The notes: generated from the letters alone by a model not told the origin. 64,000 bases of DNA from Candidatus Pacearchaeota archaeon (GCA_023144035.1 JAGLGM010000001.1:237764-301763); one strand, 5' to 3'. Counted from the stretch's first letter, positions 43,261 to 52,311 are shown. Program-made: numbers and translations.

Positions 43261-45417
43261 CTATCCCCCTAAATTTCCTAAAACAATTGCTGTTAATGCA
43301 AATAATACTAAAGTAGTTATTAATGCTGTTATAAAATATAGTAAGATTCCTTTTTTCAAATTCTTTCCTGTTTTATTTGTTTTTTCAAGTTTATCTTCTC
43401 CTGAGTCAATTGTAACTAAACTAGAAGTTAAAATAAAAATTATTTGAATTAAATAAATACCAATAATTATTTGCAAATAATAAGGAGGTATCATAGTTGA
43501 TGCAGAAAAAATATCTAAAATACCTTCTACATTTGAAATTCCTAATCCAGAAGTATCTCCTCCAATAGCTGCATTTTCTAAAGTAGTTAAAATAGCTGCA
43601 ATCATTGTTGCTAAACCAACTACAATACCTGAAAGTAAAGGTGCTAAAAAAGTCATATTACTTTTCATATCAGAAGCAATTTCTGCAAGCATATCCTTAA
43701 GCCTTAAAGTAATCTTCTGGATATTTTTTACATATTGAGAAATATTCATTAAACTCATTGCTGCAATTTTCAAACCTTTTTTAGAAGATTCAATTAACAC
43801 TTTCATACTTGTTGCAATTAAATCAGAAGGATAATAATTCAAAGCTCCACGTCTAGGATCAAAAATAGCTTTTTCAAGACCCATCCCCATTTGCCTAAGA
43901 TTATAATTAACTCTTTGGAAAAAATCAGAAGTCATTAATCCTCTAGAAGATTCTGCAACTTTTCCAAAAGCAAGTTCAGGAGGAACCCCATTACCTATTC
44001 TATTTCCTAATTGAAATAAAGAATTATTAAATTCAGCTTCAAGTTGTTTTGTCTTTTTTCTTTCTACAATTAATTCTTCTGTCCTAGCTTTATGTGCCAT
44101 TGAAAAGAACAATGCCAACCCCAGAGGAATAAATAAACTTAAAATTAATGCACCAATTCCAAAAGGCCCTGTCCCATTTATTCCAAAGCCAAATAACATT
44201 CCATCTCCTAAAAAATTCAAACCTAATTCAGCAAAACTATAATCTTGTTGAAGACCCAACATTCCTGGAAGAGGTGTTTGAAATATCAAAGGTAATAATC
44301 CAATTAAAATAAAAGGAATACAAATAAAAAATGCTTTCCTATAGGGTTTTCTACTCTTATATTTTTCATAAAGAGGATTTCTTTCCAACAAAGTAGTTTC
44401 ACCATATCCTCCTGGTCTTAACATTAAAACTTTATCTGTTAAATAAAACACAAGAAATGGAACAATAAGATTAAACAAAACAAAAACATGAACAACAGTT
44501 AAGAAATCTCCAACCATTGCTGATGCAAGAGGTAATAAAGCTAATGCAAGTGTGGGAAGCACAACCCCCAACATATAAACATTTGTTAAAGGACTACGAA
44601 CATTATGTGTAAATCTTAGCATTTTATCATAAACTCCATCAAGAACAACTTGTAATGATTTTTCTAAAACAGCAATTCTCCTACTATTCTCTGGTTCAAA
44701 CAAACTTCCTTCAATTAAATGAAAAGCTTCAATAAATTCAGTTGAATAATCTCTCCATGTTTCTAAGTAATTATCTAAACTTTCTTTAATAGTTGAAAAT
44801 TTTGCAACTTCTACATTATAAAATACTTTTTTGAAATCAAGTGCTAAAGGAGGCTGTAAATGCTCAGAAGCAAAAGCAATTGCCTTTTCTAAATTCGGTG
44901 TATGCCTCATATATACTACAATATACAAAATTGCAGGAACCATTTGAGAAGAAGCTTTTAATCTCCATTTCTTAGCCAATCTTTCAGGATATTTATTAAT
45001 AAAATAAAATAAAAAAACAGAAACAAGAACCATTAAAAAGAAAAATAAAATTGGAAAAGCTGCAATACTTTCATTAATCAAAGCTACTGAAACAGAAATA
45101 ATTAAAGCAGCTAAAAAAACAGCTATAAAAGCCATCACTGATAAAGTTAAAGCTTGCCAAGGTAAAACATCTAAATGTGCAATCTCTAAATGCTTCTTAA
45201 TTTTTTCTTCATCTTTTTCAGATACTTTTAATCTAATAAAACTTCCAAGTGTATGACACCATTTTTCATATTTACTTAAATCAGGCGCCATTTCACCTTT
45301 AAATTTAGTATATTCTTTACTATAATTTAAATTATCTACTTTTTTTGTTTTTATCTGAGTTTCTATTCTTGCAGTATGTTTTTTAAGAATTTCATCAACA
45401 GTAGGTTTACGTGGCAT
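43261..45417 (-). CDS. Type IV filament platform protein (TadC/FlaJ-like, GspF family)
   Basis: A 718-residue membrane protein with two GspF-type halves. The N-half (about 100-330) has paired spans and RHTPNLEKAIAFASEHL with a helical cytoplasmic domain. The C-half (about 420-718) repeats it with RIGNGVPPELAFGKVAESSR, then helices and spans ending TALTAIVLGNLGG. In FlaJ/TadC systems it forms the inner-membrane platform on which the ATPase works. The start overlaps a small zinc-ribbon gene by 11 bases. Confidence 0.88.
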   Translation of the reverse strand: MPRKPTVDEILKKHTARIETQIKTKKVDNLNYSKEYTKFKGEMAPDLSKYEKWCHTLGSFIRLKVSEKDEEKIKKHLEIAHLDVLPWQALTLSVMAFIAVFLAALIISVSVALINESIAAFPILFFFLMVLVSVFLFYFINKYPERLAKKWRLKASSQMVPAILYIVVYMRHTPNLEKAIAFASEHLQPPLALDFKKVFYNVEVAKFSTIKESLDNYLETWRDYSTEFIEAFHLIEGSLFEPENSRRIAVLEKSLQVVLDGVYDKMLRFTHNVRSPLTNVYMLGVVLPTLALALLPLASAMVGDFLTVVHVFVLFNLIVPFLVFYLTDKVLMLRPGGYGETTLLERNPLYEKYKSRKPYRKAFFICIPFILIGLLPLIFQTPLPGMLGLQQDYSFAELGLNFLGDGMLFGFGINGTGPFGIGALILSLFIPLGLALFFSMAHKARTEELIVERKKTKQLEAEFNNSLFQLGNRIGNGVPPELAFGKVAESSRGLMTSDFFQRVNYNLRQMGMGLEKAIFDPRRGALNYYPSDLIATSMKVLIESSKKGLKIAAMSLMNISQYVKNIQKITLRLKDMLAEIASDMKSNMTFLAPLLSGIVVGLATMIAAILTTLENAAIGGDTSGLGISNVEGILDIFSASTMIPPYYLQIIIGIYLIQIIFILTSSLVTIDSGEDKLEKTNKTGKNLKKGILLYFITALITTLVLFALTAIVLGNLGG

Positions 45418-45553
45418 TTTTCACCTTCCTCTTTTTCCTATCCCAATAAGGGCTTTTACATTTAGGACAGACCATTGGTTTTTGTTTCTCTCTAGGAACC
45501 CACTTATGTTTACATCTTTCACAAATATATCCTTTTAGAGTAATTTCACCCAT
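45407..45553 (-). CDS. Small zinc-ribbon protein overlapping the platform gene (48 aa)
   Basis: MGEITLKGYICERCKHKWVP then REKQKPMVCPKCKSPYWDRK has two CxxC knuckles (C11, C14, C29, C32), i.e. a rubredoxin-like zinc ribbon, then a basic tail. It is 48 residues long and overlaps the TadC-like gene's start by 11 bases. Zinc ribbons of this kind in archaea are often RNA- or protein-binding regulators. Confidence 0.6.
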   Translation of the reverse strand: MGEITLKGYICERCKHKWVPREKQKPMVCPKCKSPYWDRKKRKVKNAT

Positions 45554-45634
45554 ACTTAATAGTATATTATTTATGATATATAAATATAACTCTTTAAGAA
45601 TTTCAAAGCAACCCTATACTTAATAGTATATTAT
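45552..45634. promoter_or_regulatory. Pair of identical palindromic operator-like sites
   Basis: ATACTTAATAGTATATTAT occurs exactly at 45552-45570 and 45616-45634, 64 bases apart. Each holds the palindrome ATACT-TAAT-AGTAT. One copy touches the zinc-ribbon start codon. They lie between the Cys-repeat protein gene and the filament-platform genes, and may bind a dimeric regulator or be tandem promoters. Confidence 0.5.
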
Positions 45635-45647
45635 TATAGAGTAAGAA

Positions 45648-46283
45648 TTATTGATTCTTTAAAGAATTTACATTGTCTTTACATTTTTGAATATCATCTG
45701 ACCAAGAAGGTTCTATAAGATCGCAATAAGAATCATCTAAAGTTCCATAAGCAACACCTTGTATACACCATTTCTTATCATTAAATTCAAATTCATCACA
45801 TTCAGAAATATCTTTTCTCTCAATTGCAACTTCAATAATACAGGCATAATTATCTACTATCACAAAACCTTCACAAAGAGAAAAATCTTTTTTATAAACT
45901 GCAACATTCCAATAACATTGATCACGAATATTATTTTGAGGAACTTCATTATCACAAATAAAAAGGTCTCCTGTCACTCCTGCAACTTCAGCATAACAAA
46001 ATTTAACACTAGACTCTCCAACACCTTCTATATTTCCTTCCATTTGATCACAAATAGATAAATCTTTATTGTCCACAGCAACTTGTTCATAACAATCTCT
46101 TTTATCCCAGTTATTTTCAATATCTTGGCATACAGAAAGACTATTAATTTCAGAAACCTCAGAAGACTCCAAAGATCTAATAGTTTCAGAATCAGAAGAT
46201 TCATTAAAGAAAATAAAATATCCTGCGACAACAATTGCCAAAATGATTAGTAAAATAATTAGTAAAAGTATTTGTTTTTTCAT
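45648..46283 (-). CDS. Membrane-anchored protein with Cys-repeat modules (211 aa)
   Basis: An N-terminal span (about 5-26) is followed by an extracellular part with repeats of about 28 residues, each pairing cysteines as in RDCYEQVAVDNKDLSIC and DQCYWNVAVYKKDFSLC, then YACIIEVAIERKDISEC and KWCIQGVAYGTLDDSYC. Such 'C-Y-x2-VA-x4-D-S-x-C' repeats occur in archaeal and CPR surface proteins of unknown role. Located within the filament locus between the ATPase and platform genes. Confidence 0.65.
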   Translation of the reverse strand: MKKQILLLIILLIILAIVVAGYFIFFNESSDSETIRSLESSEVSEINSLSVCQDIENNWDKRDCYEQVAVDNKDLSICDQMEGNIEGVGESSVKFCYAEVAGVTGDLFICDNEVPQNNIRDQCYWNVAVYKKDFSLCEGFVIVDNYACIIEVAIERKDISECDEFEFNDKKWCIQGVAYGTLDDSYCDLIEPSWSDDIQKCKDNVNSLKNQ

Positions 46284-46315
46284 ATTAAATGTAATAAATC
46301 ATCATTAATAAATCT

Positions 46316-48604
46316 TTATCTCTTCCTCTTCCGAACTTCCTCATTTAACCACTTTTGCCACAAAGGAAAAACTTTCTCAGACAAAGGCAAACCAACTTCT
46401 TGCCTAACTTCATCTGAAATTTTATGGAACATATGATTTGAAAGAGTATTAAATTTTGCTTCAAGAATATCTAAATCATTTGCTTTTTCAGCAACTTCCA
46501 CTAATTCTTTTTTAATTTTTGCTCTTAACAAAATATTATCATAAACAGCATCCCAATTACCTGCCCATCCTTTTACATTTGATGCAATATCTTTAATAAT
46601 TTCACTATCTCCATTTTTCAAATCTTCTGTAGGTTCTAATTCATCTGTTTCAACATTATATTTCATTAAATCTACAAATCCTTTTTCTCTTAGAGGGTCT
46701 TCTTTCCAATGTTTTCTAACTTCTGTAATTTGTAAAATTCTTCTCCATGAATGAAGTCCATCAGGAGATTTTATAGGATTACAAACCACAATTATATCTG
46801 TTGCTTTAAAACTAGTAGCAGGAACCTCTAAATCATTTACAACTCTATCAAAAACACCGTAAGGAGATGCTCCATGAATTGTACCTGCAACAACATTTGC
46901 CAAAGCACCTACTCTCATTGCTTCATAAAGAGCTTTTGCTTCAACACTTCTAACCTCTCCAATAATTAAACAACTATCTCCTAATCTCAAACTAGTTCTT
47001 ATTCCATCCTCTGCAGAAACTTCTGTAGTTGTTTTTAATAAAGCAGAACGAACTTTCATTCTTAAAATATCATAATTTAATTTCCTCAAAGAATCAATAG
47101 GAAGTTCTAAAGAATCTTCAATAGAAATTATTCTAAATTTTGGAATAATCTCTAACATTAAACTTCCAAGTAAAGAAGTTTTACCAGAACTTCTTGTTCC
47201 TGCAACTAAAAGAGTTCTCGAACCATCAATTAAAAAACTAAGTAAACCTGCTGCAAAATCATTAAGCATTTTATATTTAATAAATAAAGGAAGAGTCCAT
47301 GGACTTTCTCTATGTCTTCTAATAGAATATGATAGCCCCTCAGGTGAAAGAGGTTGTTGAATAATTGCTATTCTCGCTCTAATTCTTCCAATTTCTAATT
47401 GAGTATCTAAAATAGGATTTGCTTCGTCCAAAGGTCTTCCAGAAAGCATTCTAAACTTTGCAGCCCATGAATCAGCATCTTCTTGACTTGGTAAAATATT
47501 TGTTGAACATTCATCATATTCTTGGTGCCTTACAAAAACTTGAGTCATTGGAATTGGAGAATTCAAAGAAATATCTTGTAAATTTTTATCTTGTAGCAAA
47601 ACTTCAATAAGCCCAAATCCAATAGTATGTCTAACAAGAATTGTAGATAATTTATTCAAATCCTCATAATTTAAAGCAATTTTTTTATTTTGTGCTAAAT
47701 CTCTCAATAAATCTTTTGCTATATTAAAAAAAACCTGGCGTGTTCTTTCAGTATCTGTAAATTCTTCTGCTTTTGGTTGATGTTCTATTAAAACCCCTCT
47801 AGCTAAATTTAAAAGAATATTATAATCTTCTTTTAATGAATTTTCAGGAGGAACAATATGATAAATTAATTTAGGGTCATCTTTTCTTTTTAAAATTGTT
47901 ACATAAGATTCGTCATAATCCTCTTGTGAAACTTTATATTGATCAATTATCTCTGCATCTTCTGGAAGATCAGAAACAAGACGAGTAAAAGTAAAATTAG
48001 GTATAACATCTGGTTTAAAGAACTTATGATATATTTCCCTATCTCCTTTTTGATATTCTCCTAAATACTGTTCTGCTGCTTTTAGTAATTTAGTTTCCTC
48101 AAAAAGTCTAAAAATTTTTTCTAATAAATTAATATAATTTAATTGATCTGCTTTATATTCTGGACCAATCTTATCTAAAAAGATTTTAGAATTTATAATT
48201 ACTTTTTTTAATTCAGAATATGCTGCAAGAGGATCTCTTTTTAATAAAAGTAAAACAGAAAAAACCTCATTATATCTTTGAGAGAAAAAATTTTCATAAT
48301 TAGTAACTAATTTTTCTTGTGAGAGAATCTTTTCTTGTTTAACCAAATAAACATAAAGTTGAGCCAATTCTAACAAATATGAAGTTTCATTAAAATCATA
48401 ATTATAATTTTTTTGTTGAACAAATACAATTCTTGAAACATTTGGATTTTCTATTAAAGCATCCACTGTTCTTTCCATAACTTCAGGATACTCTGACAAA
48501 CTTGGTACATAAGGAGCACCCAAATAATTAATATAAATCACATCTTCTCCTCCTTTTCTTTGAATTTCGTAAGAATATAATTTTCTTGTCTCTTTTTTTA
48601 ACAT
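46316..48604 (-). CDS. Type IV filament secretion ATPase (TadA/FlaI-like)
   Basis: A VirB11/PilT-superfamily ATPase powering filament assembly. After an N-terminal domain of about 300 residues come Walker A AGTRSSGKTS, the Asp box ISIEDSLELP, Walker B SCLIIGEVRS and the His box VVAGTIHGASP, with arginine-finger positions nearby (RAR, SYSIRRH). 762 residues from ATG 48604; a TTG at 48619 adds five residues and is unlikely. Divergent from the coiled-coil pair; probably starts the operon toward the peptidase. Confidence 0.92.
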   Translation of the reverse strand: MLKKETRKLYSYEIQRKGGEDVIYINYLGAPYVPSLSEYPEVMERTVDALIENPNVSRIVFVQQKNYNYDFNETSYLLELAQLYVYLVKQEKILSQEKLVTNYENFFSQRYNEVFSVLLLLKRDPLAAYSELKKVIINSKIFLDKIGPEYKADQLNYINLLEKIFRLFEETKLLKAAEQYLGEYQKGDREIYHKFFKPDVIPNFTFTRLVSDLPEDAEIIDQYKVSQEDYDESYVTILKRKDDPKLIYHIVPPENSLKEDYNILLNLARGVLIEHQPKAEEFTDTERTRQVFFNIAKDLLRDLAQNKKIALNYEDLNKLSTILVRHTIGFGLIEVLLQDKNLQDISLNSPIPMTQVFVRHQEYDECSTNILPSQEDADSWAAKFRMLSGRPLDEANPILDTQLEIGRIRARIAIIQQPLSPEGLSYSIRRHRESPWTLPLFIKYKMLNDFAAGLLSFLIDGSRTLLVAGTRSSGKTSLLGSLMLEIIPKFRIISIEDSLELPIDSLRKLNYDILRMKVRSALLKTTTEVSAEDGIRTSLRLGDSCLIIGEVRSVEAKALYEAMRVGALANVVAGTIHGASPYGVFDRVVNDLEVPATSFKATDIIVVCNPIKSPDGLHSWRRILQITEVRKHWKEDPLREKGFVDLMKYNVETDELEPTEDLKNGDSEIIKDIASNVKGWAGNWDAVYDNILLRAKIKKELVEVAEKANDLDILEAKFNTLSNHMFHKISDEVRQEVGLPLSEKVFPLWQKWLNEEVRKRKR

Positions 48605-48690
48605 AAATAAAAAAAGCAAAAGTAGTTTAAAATATTTTGTATATTAAATCAAAACACAACAAATTTAAACTTACTTCGCCATAAAATTTT

Positions 48691-49017
48691 ATGGTAGATG
48701 AACAACCTGATTATTTGGGACAAGAATTTGGAGGAATACATACTAAAATGAGAGACCTTGAAGAAAAACAAAGAATTCTAAAAGACCGTGTATTATTAAT
48801 TGGACAAAATTTAATAGAAATGAAAGAAAAAAGCACTGAAGATTCATTAGAAATAAAAAAAGAGATAGAAATAATGAAACAAAGTATTGAAAGATTACAT
48901 TCATTTTTGGAAACAGCTTCTGCTGAATTTTCAAAATTTGCAAGAAAAGATGATTTAGACATTTTAGCTAAGCAAGCAAGAATGTTTCAACCTTTAGAAA
49001 AATTAAAAAAGAGTTAA
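48691..49017 (+). CDS. Coiled-coil protein of the filament locus (108 aa)
   Basis: A short helical protein with heptad-like repeats (MRDLEEKQRILKDRVLLIGQ; KKEIEIMKQSIERLHSFLET) and the C-terminal FARKDDLDILAKQARMFQPL, reminiscent of archaellum FlaC/D/E-type or FlaCE cytoplasmic ring proteins but without a firm match. It starts 86 bases from the ATPase in the opposite direction, so the two share a promoter region, and is followed 14 bases later by another coiled-coil gene. Confidence 0.55.
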   Translation: MVDEQPDYLGQEFGGIHTKMRDLEEKQRILKDRVLLIGQNLIEMKEKSTEDSLEIKKEIEIMKQSIERLHSFLETASAEFSKFARKDDLDILAKQARMFQPLEKLKKS

Positions 49018-49031
49018 AACTATAGTTTAAT

Positions 49032-49880
49032 ATGGGAGTTTTAGACCAAGTAACACAAATGAAAAATCAAGGAGTTCCTGAAAAGGAAATTATAAATAAA
49101 ATTCAAGAACAAGGAGTTTCTCCAAAAGATATAAACGATGCAATGAATCAATCAAAAATAAAAGACGCAGTTTCTAGACCAGTTACTGAAGAGGGAATGG
49201 AACCTTCTTTAGTTGGCGGAAGAGCACAACCAGCAGGAAATTCAGCAAGAGCGCAAGATGTAAATGCAGGAGTGCCAAATGATGAATTCTATATTCCTCA
49301 ATCAATGCCAGGATTTCAAAAAAACCAACCTACTACTCAAGAATACCAAGACCCTCTAAATCAACCTGCTCAAGAACCTATGAACCAACCATATCAAGAA
49401 CAAACTTATAATGAAAATTATGCAGAACCAACAAATTATGGAGAACAAGGAGAATATAATGAAGAATATTATCCTCAAGAAGGATATAATGAAGGATATG
49501 AAAATTATAACAGCGGAGGAACAGATACTATGATGGAAATAGCAGAACAAGTATTTTCTGAAAAAATACGAAAAATTCAAAAACAACTTGAAGATTTAAA
49601 TGAATTTAAAACATTAGCAGACACAAAATTAACCTATGCTATAAATAGACTTAAAAGAATTGAAGAAACCATAGATAAATTACAAATGGCTATTTTAGAA
49701 AAAGTAGGATCATACGGAAGAGGATTAGATAGTATAAAAAAAGAAATGTCTATGATGCAAGATTCTTTTAGTAAAACTTTACCTGTTTTAGCATCTCATC
49801 ATTCTCGTTCTGTTCATCATACACCTACAACTAAAAAAATAGTTCATAAAAAGAAATCTCTTTCTAGAAAAAAGAAATAA
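49032..49880 (+). CDS. Coiled-coil protein with Pro/Gln/Tyr-rich linker (282 aa)
   Basis: Residues 1-45 are a helical head (VTQMKNQGVPEKEIINKIQE) like small UBA/peptide-binding bundles. A low-complexity linker rich in Gln, Pro, Asn, Tyr (NQPAQEPMNQPYQEQTYNEN) occupies about 95-160. A long coiled coil follows (VFSEKIRKIQKQLEDLNEFK; IKKEMSMMQDSFSKTL), and a basic tail KKIVHKKKSLSRKKK ends it. Probably a scaffold of the filament motor; convergent with the membrane pair. Confidence 0.5.
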   Translation: MGVLDQVTQMKNQGVPEKEIINKIQEQGVSPKDINDAMNQSKIKDAVSRPVTEEGMEPSLVGGRAQPAGNSARAQDVNAGVPNDEFYIPQSMPGFQKNQPTTQEYQDPLNQPAQEPMNQPYQEQTYNENYAEPTNYGEQGEYNEEYYPQEGYNEGYENYNSGGTDTMMEIAEQVFSEKIRKIQKQLEDLNEFKTLADTKLTYAINRLKRIEETIDKLQMAILEKVGSYGRGLDSIKKEMSMMQDSFSKTLPVLASHHSRSVHHTPTTKKIVHKKKSLSRKKK

Positions 49881-50459
49881 TTAACTTTTGGCTCCAAGTA
49901 ATGCTTGAGCTAATAAAGAATCTGATTTAAAATCTGGTTTAGAAGGTTGTGAAGCTGCAACAATAACTATTATTAATGTTATAAATATTCCAATTCCTAA
50001 CAAAGTAGTCCAATTATATCTAAGCCAACTTCCAAAAGTAAGTCCTAAGCCCCATGAAGAACTTATTAAAACTACTACTACTACAATAACTGAAACAATT
50101 GATAATCCAACCATCCAAGCTTTATTCTTTGGATCAATAAATAATCCTGTAGCTATTAATACAACTAAAATAACTGCCAACCCAATTCCTAAAGCAGGAA
50201 ATACCTGAGCAAAAAACAAAGGCACAATAGGAAATTGTAAAGCCATTAATGAAACTGATAATGCAATTATTGCATTAATTGATTTGTTTTCTTTAAAAAG
50301 ATTCATTCGTGATAAAATACCAAAAATTAATGCAAAGATTAAAAGAAAAGGAATAGCATAACTAAAGATTCCAACTTGTTCCCACATGTTAAGCATATTG
50401 CCAATTGCTCCACCTTCAAAATAACTATATGATGCTAAAAACATTAAACTCCCAACCAT
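49881..50459 (-). CDS. Polytopic membrane protein, filament locus paralogue A (192 aa)
   Basis: About five to six hydrophobic spans; IPFLLIFALIFGILSRMNLF, then KSINAIIALSVSLMALQFPI. The same FLLIF-x-FG/AL-K-L-G/NAL/I pattern occurs in the next gene, so the two are paralogues. The stop abuts the convergent coiled-coil gene by one base. They could be integral membrane partners of the filament motor; function not known. Confidence 0.58.
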   Translation of the reverse strand: MVGSLMFLASYSYFEGGAIGNMLNMWEQVGIFSYAIPFLLIFALIFGILSRMNLFKENKSINAIIALSVSLMALQFPIVPLFFAQVFPALGIGLAVILVVLIATGLFIDPKNKAWMVGLSIVSVIVVVVVLISSSWGLGLTFGSWLRYNWTTLLGIGIFITLIIVIVAASQPSKPDFKSDSLLAQALLGAKS

Positions 50460-50505
50460 ATTAAAAATTATGAAACCAGATTTAAATATGTTTCGAAAAG
50501 TTAGA

Positions 50506-50997
50506 TTACTTAGAGCTTCTTAAAACTAAAGCTAATGCAGCAGCAATAACAACAATAAATAAGAAATTTGTCCAAAAAGCATTGCTCCAATTACTGCTAA
50601 ATAGAAGATCAAAAAATCCTCCTCCAACCCCTGTTGCCCAGAATACAGCTATTACAACTGCAATTCCTAAAACTATAAATAAAAAAGTCTTTAATCCTTT
50701 ACTAAGCTCAAGACCTTTATCACCTGAAGAAACAAAACCCCATAATAATAAAACTACAAAAACAACAATTAATGCCACAGTTAAAAATAAAATCATATTT
50801 GCTACAACAAGTTTAGGGAAAACAGCCCCTACAAAAATTAAACCAATAACAAATGCTACTAGAGCATTTAACTGTTTTTGATCATCTCCTAAAACTTTTG
50901 TTTTTTCAAGAACAGCAAAAACTATAAAAAAAATCAGTAAAAAAGGATATACAAATTTTGTTAAAATCTCACTTTGTAAGATTGTTTCAGCAACCAT
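50506..50997 (-). CDS. Polytopic membrane protein, filament locus paralogue B (163 aa)
   Basis: About five spans. It shares with paralogue A the opening helix YPFLLIFFIVFAVLEKTKVL and QLNALVAFVIGLIFVGAVFP. A linker GDKGLELSKGLKTFL joins the two halves. Downstream of the PRC-barrel gene by four bases and 46 bases before paralogue A in the same direction, so the three form an operon. Confidence 0.58.
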   Translation of the reverse strand: MVAETILQSEILTKFVYPFLLIFFIVFAVLEKTKVLGDDQKQLNALVAFVIGLIFVGAVFPKLVVANMILFLTVALIVVFVVLLLWGFVSSGDKGLELSKGLKTFLFIVLGIAVVIAVFWATGVGGGFFDLLFSSNWSNAFWTNFLFIVVIAAALALVLRSSK

Positions 50998-51001
50998 CTT
51001 T

Positions 51002-51280
51002 TTATATTAAATCCTCAGGAATTTCTTCAAGCCCTGAATCTGGATTTGGTAATGCAGCCTTATTAATTATAAAAACATCGCTAATTGCTTTTACAAACTG
51101 ATGCGGAATTATAACTCCTTTTGCTCCTCCAATAAGAGACATCACCCCTCCTCCAACTTTTATTCTCCAACCATCAACTTTATTTTCATGTAAATTAGCT
51201 TCTTCAATTTCTCCAAAATACTCTCCAGAATCAGTATATACTTTTGATCCAAGCACTTCAGTTATTTTTTTCACTCTCAT
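51002..51280 (-). CDS. PRC-barrel domain protein (92 aa)
   Basis: MRVKKITEVLGSKVYTDSGE then YFGEIEEANLHENKVDGWRI and KGVIIPHQFVKAISDVFII fit the PRC-barrel fold found in archaeal CdvA-like and rRNA/membrane-linked proteins. ATG at 51280 is preferred over TTG 51286. It opens the operon with the two polytopic membrane proteins, so it may be a cytoplasmic part of that complex. Confidence 0.75.
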   Translation of the reverse strand: MRVKKITEVLGSKVYTDSGEYFGEIEEANLHENKVDGWRIKVGGGVMSLIGGAKGVIIPHQFVKAISDVFIINKAALPNPDSGLEEIPEDLI

Positions 51281-51359
51281 AATCAAATTATATCAATTTC
51301 ATTTAAATAGTTTTCCATATAGAGAAATATATTTTCTTTAACTGTGTTTCGCGAAACTT

Positions 51360-51550
51360 TTTTTCTTCAGAAATCTTGTAATTGAAATTATATTAGTTAT
51401 ACTTTTTTTTAAAATGTCTTTCAAAAGAAATTGTGTCAGTTATTCTTTTCTTTAGGGGTTTTGCAAAGAGGTTATGTCTGTTATTCTTTATTGGATTTTG
51501 TAATTAGGTATTGTGTCAGTTACTTTTTTCTTTGGGGGTTTTGCAAAGGG
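51360..51550. repeat. Degenerate ~40-bp tandem repeats in a divergent promoter region
   Basis: The 325 bases between the PRC-barrel and M50-like starts contain no gene. They hold four or so imperfect repeats: TTGTGTCAGTTATTCTTTTC at 51431-51450, TTATGTCTGTTATTCTTTAT at 51472-51491 and TTGTGTCAGTTACTTTTTTC at 51511-51530, with a weaker ATTAGTTAT copy before 51400; two are followed by GGGGTTTTGCAAAG. On the minus strand AATAACAGACATAACC is reminiscent of the array at 10224. Just after, GGGGGGTGCCCTCC is a GC-rich stem. Confidence 0.55.
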
Positions 51551-51605
51551 GGGTGCCCTCCTGCTATATAACAAAGTTTATAAAAAATATATAATTTAAA
51601 TTTAT

Positions 51606-52238
51606 ATGTTAACAAAAAAAGAAATTATTGCAATTTTAGTTTCTACAATTATTATTGCTTTTTCGATAAACTTAATGACAAGCATCTCTAGTTTTCTTTC
51701 TACTCTTTTAGCAATATTCGCAGTTATTTTAGTTAATTTAATTGCTAAAAAAATAACTGGTTTTAATTTTGATGTTGAAATTGAAACTACTTTATGGGAA
51801 ATAAAAAGATATGGTTTTAAAGCACATCATAGACTTAAGAAAGCTTTACCTGTAGGAGCTTTTCTTCCAATACTTTCTAAATTAATTTTATTTCCAATTA
51901 ATAATTTTGTTTGGATGGCTTCTTTAGTTTTTGATGTTAAAGCAAAAACATATAGAGCTGCAAAAAGACATGGATTATATAAATTCTCGGAAATGACAGA
52001 AGACCATTTAGGTTATATTGCTGCTGCAGGAATAGGAACAAATCTTGCTTTTGGAATTATAGGATATTTAATTGGTTTTCCTTTATTTGCTAAACTAAAT
52101 ATTTATTATGCTTTTTTTAATATGATTCCAATTTCAAATTTAGATGGAAATAAAATCTTCTTTGGAAATATCATCTTGTGGATTTTTTTAGCTATAATAA
52201 CTTTAATAGGATTGGGGTATGCTCTTTTACTTGTATAA
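51606..52238 (+). CDS. M50 (site-2 protease)-like membrane protein lacking HExxH
   Basis: A 210-residue membrane protein with four to five spans. The second M50 motif is intact as FFNMIPISNLDGNKIFFG (N-x-P-x4-LDG), and AAAGIGTNLAFGIIGYLIGF matches the family's G-x-x-x-N core. The HExxH helix is missing: the equivalent place reads FKAHHRLKKALPVG. Intramembrane proteolysis is therefore doubtful; similar inactive M50 proteins occur in archaea. It is followed tightly by two small genes. Confidence 0.68.
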   Translation: MLTKKEIIAILVSTIIIAFSINLMTSISSFLSTLLAIFAVILVNLIAKKITGFNFDVEIETTLWEIKRYGFKAHHRLKKALPVGAFLPILSKLILFPINNFVWMASLVFDVKAKTYRAAKRHGLYKFSEMTEDHLGYIAAAGIGTNLAFGIIGYLIGFPLFAKLNIYYAFFNMIPISNLDGNKIFFGNIILWIFLAIITLIGLGYALLLV

Positions 52239-52239
52239 A

Positions 52240-52311
52240 ATGAAAACACTAAAAATAAATTTTTGTGAGTCCTCAGATAAATCTTGTAGATTCATTTTAC
52301 AAACAAAATGA
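52240..52311 (+). CDS. Possible coupled micropeptide (23 aa)
   Basis: One base after the M50-like stop, an ATG opens MKTLKINFCESSDKSCRFIL then QTK, and its TGA overlaps the next ATG (ATGA). The stop-A-ATG and ATGA junctions on both sides suggest translational coupling. It contains two cysteines. No homology is claimed. Confidence 0.3.
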   Translation: MKTLKINFCESSDKSCRFILQTK

